Source: Kerstersia gyiorum
GTDB taxonomy: Bacteria > Pseudomonadota > Gammaproteobacteria > Burkholderiales > Burkholderiaceae_B
DNA: 64,000 nt
Reading direction: 5' to 3'
Assembly: GCF_004216755.1 (NCBI RefSeq)
Contig: NZ_SGWZ01000006.1
Span: 156,090 to 220,089 of the forward strand
Both the position numbers and the translations under genes were made by a program. Under the pieces are notes generated by a model. That model saw only the letters and a list, made by a program, of their open reading frames with translations, was not told the origin of the DNA and searched no databases. This document shows positions 17,021 through 25,308 of this stretch, one piece after another. Within the stretch, counting starts at the first letter, position 1, and every line of letters starts with the position of its first letter.

Positions 17021-17753
17021 ACACAACCCTCGCTACGCACTCTGGCTATCCAGCCCGAACGTGGCCGCCGCTGAAATCGCCGCTGGCATCGGCTACCAGA
17101 GCATTGTCCTGGACATCGAGCATGGCGCTTTCGACCTGGCCGACCTCGAACGCTTCATTCCTCTGCTCAAGCGCCTGGGCTTCCAGGTGCTGGCCAAGGT
17201 CCTCGCGCCAGAACGCAGCCCGATCCAGCAGGCCCTGGACTTCGGCGCCAACGCCGTGGTCATTCCACACATCGAAAGCGTGGAACATGCCCGCCGGGTC
17301 TGCGCCCATGCCAAGTTCCCGCCGCTGGGCAACCGCAGTTTCGCCGGCGGGCGCACGGTCAGCTACCAGGCGCCCACCGACGAATGGGTCGCACAGCAGG
17401 ACCGCATCACGCGCTGCTATCCCATGATCGAAGACCATACCGCCCTGGACGACGTCGAGGCGATCCTGGCGCTGGACTGCGTCGATGGTGTGTTCATCGG
17501 CCCCACCGACCTATCGCTGCTGCGCGGGCGCGGCGCCTACAAGCGTACGCCTGAAGACTTCGCCGACCTGCTGCGCATCGCCCAGGCCGCCAACGCGGCC
17601 GGCAAGGACTGGGTTCTGCCGGCCTGGAGCGAATCGGAAAAACGCTTCGCGCTGGAACACAAGGCCAGTACCCTTGCGCTGACCATGGAACATGGCGCCC
17701 TGGCCGCGGGCATCCGCGCCGCCTGGGACCAGACCCGAGCCCTCTCGGACTGA
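17007..17753 (+). CDS. HpcH/HpaI family aldolase (class II 2-oxo-acid aldolase-like)
   Basis: A 248-residue TIM-barrel protein of the HpcH/HpaI aldolase family, with 'IVLDIEHGAFDL' (active-site histidine loop), 'ALDFGANAVVIPHIES', 'FPPLGNRSFAGGR', a metal-ligand glutamate in 'YPMIEDHTAL' and 'GVFIGPTDLSLL'. Such enzymes reversibly cleave hydroxy-oxo acids to pyruvate plus an aldehyde. One oddity: the arginine usually found in 'VVRVP' (it stabilises the enolate) seems replaced by lysine here ('QVLAKVL'), so the reaction may differ. The start at 17007 overlaps the nitrilase gene and has GGAG 7 bases upstream. Confidence 0.85.
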   Translation: MSQPEHNPRYALWLSSPNVAAAEIAAGIGYQSIVLDIEHGAFDLADLERFIPLLKRLGFQVLAKVLAPERSPIQQALDFGANAVVIPHIESVEHARRVCAHAKFPPLGNRSFAGGRTVSYQAPTDEWVAQQDRITRCYPMIEDHTALDDVEAILALDCVDGVFIGPTDLSLLRGRGAYKRTPEDFADLLRIAQAANAAGKDWVLPAWSESEKRFALEHKASTLALTMEHGALAAGIRAAWDQTRALSD

Positions 17754-17771
17754 GCCCCGCAGTACCGGCCA

Positions 17772-17818
17772 AGCCCCGCACAGACGGGGCTGCCGTCCGC
17801 CCGCCGCAACGCGGGCGG
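17772..17818 (+). other. Two consecutive intercistronic hairpins before the TRAP genes
   Basis: AGCCCCG-CACAGA-CGGGGCT (17772-17791) is followed by CCGCCCGC-CGCAAC-GCGGGCGG (17797-17818). Both stems are perfect and GC-rich, in the 90-base gap between the aldolase and TRAP small-subunit genes. There is no U tract. They could stabilise segments of the transcript or lower expression of the downstream genes. Confidence 0.45.
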
Positions 17819-17843
17819 CCCCCAGAATAACAATGGAGACAAC

Positions 17844-18359
17844 ATGCGTTCCTCTGCCTTCGCAGTCCGCCTGGACCGTGCCGTCAGCGCATTGTGCCGG
17901 GCGCTCGCCTGCATAGCCTGCCTGCTCATCGTCTATATCTTCCTGCACATCATCACCGAAGTCGTGATGCGCTCCGCGCTGGACCGCTCCACCTTCGTGC
18001 TGGAGGAATTCGTCGGTTATGCCCTGATTGCCGTCGTGTTCCTGGGCCTGCCCTACGTGCACCAGCGCAACCGCCACATCCGTATCGAGACCATCGACCA
18101 CTTCCTGCCTGGGCGCGCCTCGCAGCGCACGCTGATCGCCATCCGCTGCCTCGGCGCCATTTTCATCTACGCGCTCGCCCTGGTCTGCTTCATCGACATG
18201 TTCCGCGAGAACCTGGACTTCGGCTTCACCAGCACCAGCATCGCACGCGTTGCACTCTGGCTGCCCCAGATTCCCATACTCGTCGGCCTGAGCGCCAGTC
18301 TGCTGCGTCTGCTGACAGACCTGTTGCTCGCCCTGACGCAACCTCCCGTCCGGTCCTGA
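17844..18359 (+). CDS. TRAP transporter small permease (DctQ family)
   Basis: A 171-residue membrane protein with four hydrophobic segments, including 'ALACIACLLIVYIFLHIITE' and 'GYALIAVVFLGLPYVHQRN', the pattern of the small DctQ subunit of tripartite ATP-independent transporters. It bridges the periplasmic binding protein and the large permease. It is followed 10 bases later by the large subunit. A GGAG ribosome-binding site precedes the ATG. Confidence 0.9.
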   Translation: MRSSAFAVRLDRAVSALCRALACIACLLIVYIFLHIITEVVMRSALDRSTFVLEEFVGYALIAVVFLGLPYVHQRNRHIRIETIDHFLPGRASQRTLIAIRCLGAIFIYALALVCFIDMFRENLDFGFTSTSIARVALWLPQIPILVGLSASLLRLLTDLLLALTQPPVRS

Positions 18360-18369
18360 GGAGCCACGC

Positions 18370-19710
18370 ATGGATCCCTTACTGCTTTCGTTTGCCATGC
18401 TGGGCATGATTCTGGTCCTGATCGGACTGGGCCTGTGGGTATATGCCAGTCTGTTCCTGGTTTCCATCGGCGCGCTGTACTTCATTGTCGACTTCGATCT
18501 CTGGCGCATCGCCAATATCCTGTCTTTCACCGTGCAGCGTGCCGCCGGCTCCTGGGAGCTGTCCGCCATCCCACTGTTCATCTGGATGGGTGAACTGCTG
18601 CTGAAAACCAACATCGCACGCGAGATTTTTGCCGGCCTGACGCCGCTGGTACGCTACCTTCCCGGCCGCCTGGCGCATATCAACATCATCGGCTGCACCG
18701 TCTTTGCGTCGATCTGCGGCTCCAGCGCGGCAACCACCGCCACCGTGGGCAAGATCACGGTCACCGAACTGGCCCGGCGCGGCTACCGCCAGTCCATCTG
18801 CCTGGGCGGGTTGGCCGGCGCTGGCAGCCTGGGGCTGCTGATCCCACCATCCATCGTCATGATCGTCTATGGGGTGCTGGCCGAAGCCCCGATCGACAGG
18901 CTGTTCGCCGCCGGCATCCTGCCGGGCCTGATGCTGGCCGGCCTGTTTTCGCTCTACATCATCGTCTATTCGCTGGTCCGCGGCGAGATGGAACCCGGCC
19001 ATGCCAGCCAGAGCCAGGACCCGGCCATGCTCGCCCAGCTGGCCGAGGAAGGGCGCTGGCGCAATGTGCTCAAGCTGGTGCCGCTGACGCTCATCATCGG
19101 CTTCGTGCTGGGCTCCATCTACGCCGGCTGGGCCACGCCCTCCGAGGCTGCCGCCATCGGCGTGCTGAGCGTTCTGGTCTATGCGCTCTGCACCCGCTGC
19201 CTGACCCTGGAAAACATCATTGCCTCGCTGCGTGACACGCTGCTGACCAGCGTGATGATCCTGGGCGTCATCCTGGCCGCAACGCTGATGTCCACCACCT
19301 TTGCCTACCTGCACATTCCGGCGGAAATCGCCCAGCGCATTTCCGACAGCCAGCTTAGCATCGGCGGCTTCCTGCTGCTGACGTCGCTGTTCTTCCTGGC
19401 AATCGGCCTGGTGCTCGATGGGGTGTCCATCATCGTCATGACGCTGCCGATCTTTCTGTCCATCATCAAGGTGCTGGGCATAGACCCCGTCTGGTTCGGC
19501 ATCTACATGATCATCATGGTGGAAATCGGCCAGATCACGCCGCCGGTCGGCTTCAACCTGATGGTGATCAAGTCGCTCAGCGACACGCCCATGGGCACGC
19601 TGATCCGCTACAGCATCCCCTATTTCCTGGTGATGTGCTTCGCCGTCTTCCTGCTGTGCTACTTCCCGCAGATCGCCCTGTTCCTGCCTGACCTGATCTT
19701 CAATAAATAA
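18370..19710 (+). CDS. TRAP transporter large permease (DctM family)
   Basis: A 446-residue membrane protein of the DctM family, with conserved segments 'IPLFIWMGELLLKTNIARE', 'ICGSSAATTATVGKI', 'GSLGLLIPPSIVMIVYG' and 'EIGQITPPVGFNLMVIKSL'. It forms the sodium-coupled channel of the TRAP importer. It lies between the small-permease gene (10 bases) and the binding-protein gene (9 bases). The imported ligand is probably an organic acid or amide used by the nitrilase/aldolase pair. Confidence 0.93.
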   Translation: MDPLLLSFAMLGMILVLIGLGLWVYASLFLVSIGALYFIVDFDLWRIANILSFTVQRAAGSWELSAIPLFIWMGELLLKTNIAREIFAGLTPLVRYLPGRLAHINIIGCTVFASICGSSAATTATVGKITVTELARRGYRQSICLGGLAGAGSLGLLIPPSIVMIVYGVLAEAPIDRLFAAGILPGLMLAGLFSLYIIVYSLVRGEMEPGHASQSQDPAMLAQLAEEGRWRNVLKLVPLTLIIGFVLGSIYAGWATPSEAAAIGVLSVLVYALCTRCLTLENIIASLRDTLLTSVMILGVILAATLMSTTFAYLHIPAEIAQRISDSQLSIGGFLLLTSLFFLAIGLVLDGVSIIVMTLPIFLSIIKVLGIDPVWFGIYMIIMVEIGQITPPVGFNLMVIKSLSDTPMGTLIRYSIPYFLVMCFAVFLLCYFPQIALFLPDLIFNK

Positions 19711-19719
19711 GAGGCCGGT

Positions 19720-20715
19720 ATGTTCACCAGAAAATTCATCGCCGCCTGCCTGATGCTGGCCTGCGCCGCCGTCCAGGCCAACCCGGTTGCACCTGTCCAT
19801 GCGCTGGACCAGTCATCGGAGTACGGCACCAATTCCGTCAACACCAAAGCCGACGTGTTCTATCGCGACCGCGTCGCTGAATTGAGCGGCGGACGCCTGA
19901 AAATCCACCTGCACCCAGGCGCCGCGCTGGGCTACCGGGAACGCGACCACTTCCAGGTCGTGGGCCGTGGCGCCGCCCCCATCGCCACCACCGTCAGCGG
20001 CACGCTGGCCGGCTTCGACCCGCTGTTCCTGCTCAGTTCCCTGCCCTTCCTGGCACGCGACTTCGACGATGCGCAACTGCTGCTAGATATCGCCATGCCG
20101 CACTACAAGGCTTTCTTCGAAAAGCACAACCAGATACTGCTGCACGCAGGCTGGGTCGACCCCTCGGGCATCTGGGCCTCCCGGCCTATCAACTCGCTGG
20201 CCGACCTGCAACAGTTAAAGATCCGGACCTACGACGCCACCGGCACCCGCCTGCTGCAACAGGTAGGTGCTGCGCCACTGGTGATCTCATGGGCCGATCT
20301 GGTGCCGCAGCTGGCGACCGGCGGTGTCAGCGCTGTCCTGACCGGCGCCGACGGCGGCGCCTCGATCCGGCTGTGGGACTACACCAAAGTGTTCACCCAG
20401 ATCAACTACGCCATGCCGCTGACCTTCGTGCACATGAATCGCGATGCGTACCTGGCGCTGCCGGAAGACCTGCGCGCCGTCCTGCATCAGGCGGCGCAGG
20501 ATACACAGGCCTGGCGCAAGCACCAGATCGCAGCGAACCTGCAGGCCAAATACCAGCAACTGGCAGACAACGGCATGCAGGTGATCGAGGTTCCCGCCCC
20601 TGAACTGGCCGCCGCACTGGGCCAGGCCAACCAGCCCGTGGTGCGGGCCTGGGAAGCGCAAGTGGGCGAGCGGGCCAGCCGCATTCTGAGCGAATACGAA
20701 AGCCGGCGCCGTTAG
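19720..20715 (+). CDS. TRAP transporter substrate-binding protein (DctP family)
   Basis: A 331-residue periplasmic protein with a signal peptide ('FIAACLMLACAAVQA', cleavage near residue 20). The DctP pattern 'FYRDRVAELSGGRLKIHLHP' is present, and 'LKIRTYDATGTRLLQQVGA' contains the conserved arginine that binds the ligand's carboxylate. It is the last gene of the nitrilase-aldolase-TRAP operon. No clear terminator is visible before the convergent kinase-like gene. Confidence 0.9.
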   Translation: MFTRKFIAACLMLACAAVQANPVAPVHALDQSSEYGTNSVNTKADVFYRDRVAELSGGRLKIHLHPGAALGYRERDHFQVVGRGAAPIATTVSGTLAGFDPLFLLSSLPFLARDFDDAQLLLDIAMPHYKAFFEKHNQILLHAGWVDPSGIWASRPINSLADLQQLKIRTYDATGTRLLQQVGAAPLVISWADLVPQLATGGVSAVLTGADGGASIRLWDYTKVFTQINYAMPLTFVHMNRDAYLALPEDLRAVLHQAAQDTQAWRKHQIAANLQAKYQQLADNGMQVIEVPAPELAAALGQANQPVVRAWEAQVGERASRILSEYESRRR

Positions 20716-20761
20716 GCAGCGGCCAGGGAACAGCCAGGAAATGACCTGAAAACGGCCGGAC

Positions 20762-21580
20762 TCAGTTCAGCACCGCGGTGCGCTCATGGGTGCACCAGTC
20801 CCGAAGCACCGCGGCGAAACGCGCCACACGCCGCACATCGCGCTTTTCCCGCAGGCGGGCGGGCACGATGCGAGCCAGCCCGCGTACCGGCGCCAGCAGT
20901 TTGTCCAGGCGCAGCAAGGCACCCGCATCGGCGCCTTGCGCGCCGGCCCGCGAAAAATAGCGCCGCAACAAGGCCCTGCCAGTCGGCACGACTTCATCGG
21001 GTTCCAGGCGCCACAGGATATCGCCCAGCAGCAGGAACAGGTCATAGGCCGCTGCCAGGCCGTGGGACAGCGCGGCGCCGAAGCGCTCTTCGAAATCTAT
21101 GCGGTACAGCCGGCCGTCGCGCACGGTCAGGTTGCGCAGTTGCGCGCCGCCATGCCAGAAGCCTGCACGGTGAAAAGCGGCAAGGTCATCGACCGCGGCT
21201 TCGTAGTAGCGTCCCACCCGCGCCAGCGGCTGGCCCCGGACAATCTCGTCCAGGCAGCGCCCCACATGCTCCAGCACAATGAAACGCTCTTCGTCCAGAT
21301 AGACCTTGGGCACGGCACAGCCGCCGTGTGCCAGCGCACGCAGGCGGCCGGCCTCGAAGTGAATATCCCCCTGGCGCAGACGCGATGGCCGGGCGAACTC
21401 GCCAAACGCCAGCAGACAGGCCAGTGCGCTGAACCCGGCGCGCAAGGAGGCCCCAGGCTTGGCGCGCCAGGCTTTCATGACGTAATGACGATCCGCCAGG
21501 CGGAATATCTGCAATTCGGCGGCCGCACCGCGATACACGGCAAGCGCGGTTTGGCGCAAGGCCAGCGATGATTCTGACAT
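20762..21580 (-). CDS. Kinase-fold protein related to InaA/Kdo-kinase (WaaP-like) family
   Basis: A 272-residue protein with the landmarks of a small protein-kinase-like fold: an ATP-site lysine (Lys36 in 'YVMKAWRA'), a helix-C glutamate (Glu77 in 'FEAGRLRAL'), the hinge 'IVLEHVG', a loop 'HGGAQLRN' (143-150) and the metal aspartate in 'RIDFEERFG' (Asp162). Relatives phosphorylate lipopolysaccharide core sugars or are of unknown function. The catalytic aspartate of the usual His-x-Asp loop is glycine here, so it may be a pseudokinase or use another mechanism. The start at 21580 has GGAGG 6 bases upstream. It is divergent from a two-component system that may regulate it. Confidence 0.6.
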   Translation of the reverse strand: MSESSLALRQTALAVYRGAAAELQIFRLADRHYVMKAWRAKPGASLRAGFSALACLLAFGEFARPSRLRQGDIHFEAGRLRALAHGGCAVPKVYLDEERFIVLEHVGRCLDEIVRGQPLARVGRYYEAAVDDLAAFHRAGFWHGGAQLRNLTVRDGRLYRIDFEERFGAALSHGLAAAYDLFLLLGDILWRLEPDEVVPTGRALLRRYFSRAGAQGADAGALLRLDKLLAPVRGLARIVPARLREKRDVRRVARFAAVLRDWCTHERTAVLN

Positions 21581-21787
21581 CCCGGACCTCCACGGAAGTT
21601 CCCCATCCACGGGCACAGCGCCAGCAACGGTAGCCCCGCTGCCGGCACTCTGCCCTCCGGTACGCATTCCATTCTGAACAAGCGGACGTCAAGAAAGCGT
21701 TAACACTTCCGGCAGGCGGAGGCAGCCTCGGGTATAACTGGATCTGCCCAACACTGAGCCCCAAAACCGCGTCCATCGCAGGCAAAC

Positions 21788-22459
21788 ATGCGCATTCTGG
21801 TCATCGAAGACACCACCCCCATCCTTACCAATATCGTCGACTACCTGTCCGGCCTGGGCTACATCGTCGACTGTTCCGACGATGGCCAGGCCGGCTACGA
21901 ACGGCTGTGCCGGGATGAATTCGATCTCGTGGTGCTGGACCTGATGCTGCCGCGCATGGACGGCTATGAGCTGTGCCGCCGGCTGCGCTGCGAACTGCGC
22001 AGCACGATACCCGTCATCATGGTGACGGCGCGCGACGCGCTGGACGACCGGCTGGCCGGCTTCGACGCCGGCGCCGACGACTACCTGGTGAAGCCATTTG
22101 CGCTGGCCGAACTGGGGGCACGCATACGCGCGCTGCTGCAACGCCGGCGCAGCGCCGCGCCCTCCGTCCTCAAGGTCGGCGATCTCAGCCTGGATCAGGA
22201 CACCCTGGCGCTGGAGCGCGCCGGCACGCCGCTCAAGCTCCCGCCGGCACCGCTCACGCTGTTGCGGCTGCTGATGCTGCACAGCCCGGCCGTGGTGCAC
22301 CGCACCCGGCTGGAAGAAGCGCTCTGGCATGACTCCCCGCCGGACAGCGATGCGCTGCGTACCCATATCCACCACATCCGCCAGGTCATCGACAAGCCCT
22401 TCGAGCAGCCCCTGCTCCATACCGTGCATGGCATCGGCTATCAATTGCGCGCCCAATGA
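21788..22459 (+). CDS. OmpR/PhoB family response regulator
   Basis: A 223-residue regulator. The receiver domain has acidic residues at 8-9, the phospho-acceptor Asp51 ('LVVLDLMLPRMDG'), Thr80 ('IMVTAR') and Lys102 ('YLVKPF'). The C-terminal winged helix has 'LTLLRLLMLHSPAVVHRTRL' and 'DALRTHIHHIRQVID'. The stop overlaps the sensor kinase start by 4 bases (ATGA). The signal and targets are unknown; the divergent kinase-like gene, 207 bases away, is a candidate target. Confidence 0.92.
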   Translation: MRILVIEDTTPILTNIVDYLSGLGYIVDCSDDGQAGYERLCRDEFDLVVLDLMLPRMDGYELCRRLRCELRSTIPVIMVTARDALDDRLAGFDAGADDYLVKPFALAELGARIRALLQRRRSAAPSVLKVGDLSLDQDTLALERAGTPLKLPPAPLTLLRLLMLHSPAVVHRTRLEEALWHDSPPDSDALRTHIHHIRQVIDKPFEQPLLHTVHGIGYQLRAQ

Positions 22460-23754
22460 AAACACCTAAAATCCTGCGCGGCCAGCTGGCACGCAGCCTG
22501 ATCCTGCGATTCCTTGCCCTGACCCTGACTGTCGCCGGTGTCCTGACCCTGCTTTCCGGCTGGGCCTTCAATCGCCTGGAAGCCATTTCCCACCGCATCG
22601 ACATGGACCTGGCGATCGACCGGCTGCGCGACGACCTGGAAGCCGGCGTCGCGCCGGGCTGGCCCAATCACTTCCTGTATGGCGAGCCAAACAGCGCCTC
22701 CTTCCCGGACGATCTGCGCCCCCTGCCACCCGGCTTCCACATGGTCAACCGCAAGGGCCGCAACTGGCTTGTCATGGTGGAAGACATAGAAGACCAGCGC
22801 TACATCCTGCTGCGCGACTACACCGACTACCTGCAATCGCAGCGCATCTATGAAATCGCCGGCCTGCTGTGCCTGGCCGCCAGTCTCGTGCTGGCGCTGG
22901 CGCTGGGTTACCTGGCAACCCGGCGCGTGATCCGCCCCATTGAACGCCTGTCGCGCGATGTACAGCGGCGCAGTGAACTGCCACCCGGGACCCAGCTGGC
23001 AACGCAGTATCCAGGCAATGAAATCGGCCAGCTTGCCACGGCATTCGACGCCGCCTACAACGCGCTGGAAGAGGCCCTGCTGCGGGAACGGCTATTCACG
23101 GCGGATGTCGGGCATGAACTGCGCACGCCGCTGATGAGCGGACTGAGCACCTGCGAATTGCTGGCGGCAGACCCGGCCCTGGACGATGCCACCCGTACCC
23201 GCGTGGCCCGGATAGAGGATGCGCTGCAAGACATGCAACAACGGGTGGATGTCTACCTGATGCTGGCACGCGGCCGCCAGGACGGTGCCGCCTTCCCGCA
23301 CGCGCCCCTGCACAACCTGGCGCAGGAACAATGGCAGGCCTGGCAGCCGCAGGCCGAGCGGCGCGGCATCCATTTGCGCCTGGACAGCGGCTCCAGCGCC
23401 GCGCCCGGCGCCCCCGGCTACCCGGTGCCCCTGTTGCGCAGCGTGCTCTCCAACCTGATCCGCAACGCCCTGCAATATGCCGGCAGCGGCGCAGAAGTGC
23501 GCATTTCCCATGGCTGGGACTGGCTGGAAGTGTGCGATGACGGCCCTGGCATCGCGCAGGACCTGCAGGAAGCGCTGTTCTCGCCATTCGTGCGCGGCGA
23601 TACCAGCGACGGCCGCCCCGAAGGCAATCTGGGCCTGGGGCTTTCCATGGTGCAGCGCATCTGCCGCCACCAGGGCTGGCACCTGCGCCTGCATTCGCGC
23701 CCCGGCCAGGGCAGCCGCTTCGTGATCGAAATGCGGCCCGGCGCCCGTCCGTGA
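22456..23754 (+). CDS. Two-component sensor histidine kinase
   Basis: A 432-residue inner-membrane kinase. There are two membrane segments (about 15-37 and 133-155) enclosing a periplasmic domain of some 95 residues, then HAMP, a phospho-accepting His220 in 'DVGHELRTPL', and an ATPase domain with an N box ('NLIRNALQY'), G1 ('CDDGPGIA') and G2 ('GLGLSMVQRI'). The layout resembles the QseC/PmrB group. It overlaps the response regulator gene by 4 bases, so the pair is co-translated. Nothing in the sensor domain identifies the stimulus. Confidence 0.92.
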   Translation: MKTPKILRGQLARSLILRFLALTLTVAGVLTLLSGWAFNRLEAISHRIDMDLAIDRLRDDLEAGVAPGWPNHFLYGEPNSASFPDDLRPLPPGFHMVNRKGRNWLVMVEDIEDQRYILLRDYTDYLQSQRIYEIAGLLCLAASLVLALALGYLATRRVIRPIERLSRDVQRRSELPPGTQLATQYPGNEIGQLATAFDAAYNALEEALLRERLFTADVGHELRTPLMSGLSTCELLAADPALDDATRTRVARIEDALQDMQQRVDVYLMLARGRQDGAAFPHAPLHNLAQEQWQAWQPQAERRGIHLRLDSGSSAAPGAPGYPVPLLRSVLSNLIRNALQYAGSGAEVRISHGWDWLEVCDDGPGIAQDLQEALFSPFVRGDTSDGRPEGNLGLGLSMVQRICRHQGWHLRLHSRPGQGSRFVIEMRPGARP

Positions 23755-23832
23755 CGGCCGCCCAGCAGCCCGCAACATGACGAATGCCTGTTTTTCCCGA
23801 AATTTGGCAAAAAAGCGAACGCTAAAACAAAA

Positions 23833-23915
23833 AGGGCGGACGACGCTCGGCAGACCGGCTTGCGTGGTAGAGGTGCACGCTCGCCGGCCTGCCCGTTAAA
23901 GGCGCCGTCCGCCCT
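23833..23915 (-). terminator. Large hairpin terminator of the dcw operon, after ftsZ
   Basis: Outer arms of 14 bases (AGGGCGGACGACGC at 23833 and its near-complement at 23902-23915, one mismatch) enclose a second imperfect stem (around CCGGCTTGCGTG). On the minus strand the outer stem runs into CCCTTTTTGTTTTAGC, a proper U tract, so it reads as the rho-independent end of the leftward ftsZ transcript. The plus strand has no U tract. A separate tetraloop hairpin, GGCGGCC-CGAA-GGCCGCC, lies at 23923-23940, closer to ftsZ. Confidence 0.65.
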
Positions 23916-23995
23916 GCCTCCCGGCGGCCCGAAGGCCGCCAGGAGACGGGTTTACTGTGAGAGAGAGGGTCTAGCGGTCTGGTTTTTCAGCCGGT

Positions 23996-25183
23996 TCAAT
24001 CCGCCTGCTTGCGCAAGAAAGCCGGAATATCCAGATGCTCCATACCGGCAGACTCCATCGCCCGCACTTGGGCAGTAGCCTGGCCGCGCGGATTGCGCAT
24101 CACGGTCGGAACCTGCAGATCGTTGCCATAGCCGCCCATGGGCATGTTCGCGCCACCGATGAAGTAATCATCGGTACCGGTGCGCAGCGCCTCGGCAGGT
24201 TCAGGCACCAGTTGCGGGCCGCTTTGCGCCTGCTTTCCCAGGCCGGTGGCCACCACGGTCACGCGCAGATCGTCGCCCATGGTTTCATCGTAGGCGTTAC
24301 CGAAGATCACGGTGGCATCTTCAGCGGCATAGCCACGGATGATTTCCATGATTTCGCGGGTTTCACGCATCTTCAACGAACGGCTGGCGGTGATGTTCAC
24401 CAGCACGCCACGCGCGCCATGCAGGTCCACGCCTTCCAGCAGCGGGCAAGCAATGGCCTGCTCGGCGGCAACGCGGGCGCGGTCCGGGCCGCTGGCGACG
24501 GCAGTCCCCATCATGGCCTGGCCTTGCTCGCCCATGATGGTCTTGACGTCTTCGAAGTCGACGTTGACGTTACCTTCGACATTGATGATTTCGGCGATGC
24601 CGGCGCAAGCATTGTGCAGCACGTCGTCGGCGGCGCGGAAGCAGTCGTCCTGCGTCGCGTCTTCATCCATCAGGTCGTACAGGTTCTCGTTGAGCACCAC
24701 GATCAGCGAATTGACATGGCGCGACAGTTCGCGGATGCCTTCCTCAGCCGATTTCAGGCGGCGCGCGCCTTCGAAACCAAATGGCTTGGTCACGACGCCA
24801 ACCGTCAGGATGCCCAGTTCCTTGGCCACTTCGGCCACCACCGGAGCAGCGCCGGTACCGGTGCCGCCACCCATGCCGGCGGTGATGAAGACCATATGCG
24901 CGCCGTTGAGCGCAGCGCGGATTTCCTCGCGTGCGGTTTCGGCAGCAGCACGGCCTTGCTCGGGCTTGGCGCCGGCGCCCAGGCCGGTGCGGCCCAGGCG
25001 GATCTGCACCGGGGCCTGGCTGGTCACCAATGCCTGCGCGTCCGTGTTGGCGCTGATGAATTCCACGCCCTGCACATTGGAACGGATCATGTGCGCGATG
25101 GCATTGCCGCCCGCGCCCCCGACGCCCACAACCTTAATGACGGTCCCGCTGGGGTTGGTATCCACAAGTTCGAAATTGATCAT
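23996..25183 (-). CDS. ftsZ: Cell division protein FtsZ
   Basis: A 395-residue tubulin-like GTPase that forms the Z ring at midcell. The tubulin signature GGGTGTG is at 105-111, with 'KVVGVGGAGGNAI' near the N-terminus and the T7-loop region 'NVNVDFEDVKTIM'. The C-terminal peptide 'DIPAFLRKQAD' is the conserved tail that binds FtsA and ZipA. GAGGGAG 7 bases upstream supports the ATG. It is the last dcw gene, 125 bases after ftsA, a gap long enough for its own promoter, and is followed by a terminator. Confidence 0.98.
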   Translation of the reverse strand: MINFELVDTNPSGTVIKVVGVGGAGGNAIAHMIRSNVQGVEFISANTDAQALVTSQAPVQIRLGRTGLGAGAKPEQGRAAAETAREEIRAALNGAHMVFITAGMGGGTGTGAAPVVAEVAKELGILTVGVVTKPFGFEGARRLKSAEEGIRELSRHVNSLIVVLNENLYDLMDEDATQDDCFRAADDVLHNACAGIAEIINVEGNVNVDFEDVKTIMGEQGQAMMGTAVASGPDRARVAAEQAIACPLLEGVDLHGARGVLVNITASRSLKMRETREIMEIIRGYAAEDATVIFGNAYDETMGDDLRVTVVATGLGKQAQSGPQLVPEPAEALRTGTDDYFIGGANMPMGGYGNDLQVPTVMRNPRGQATAQVRAMESAGMEHLDIPAFLRKQAD

Positions 25184-25308
25184 GACAAGACTCCCTCACA
25201 AGTCTAAAGAAAATAAACAACTACCCTCTACAACATATGAATGGCACGGCAACCGCGCTGTGCCACGAACCTTCCGGCCGCCTGCAACCCTGGCAGCCGG
25301 TACGAATA

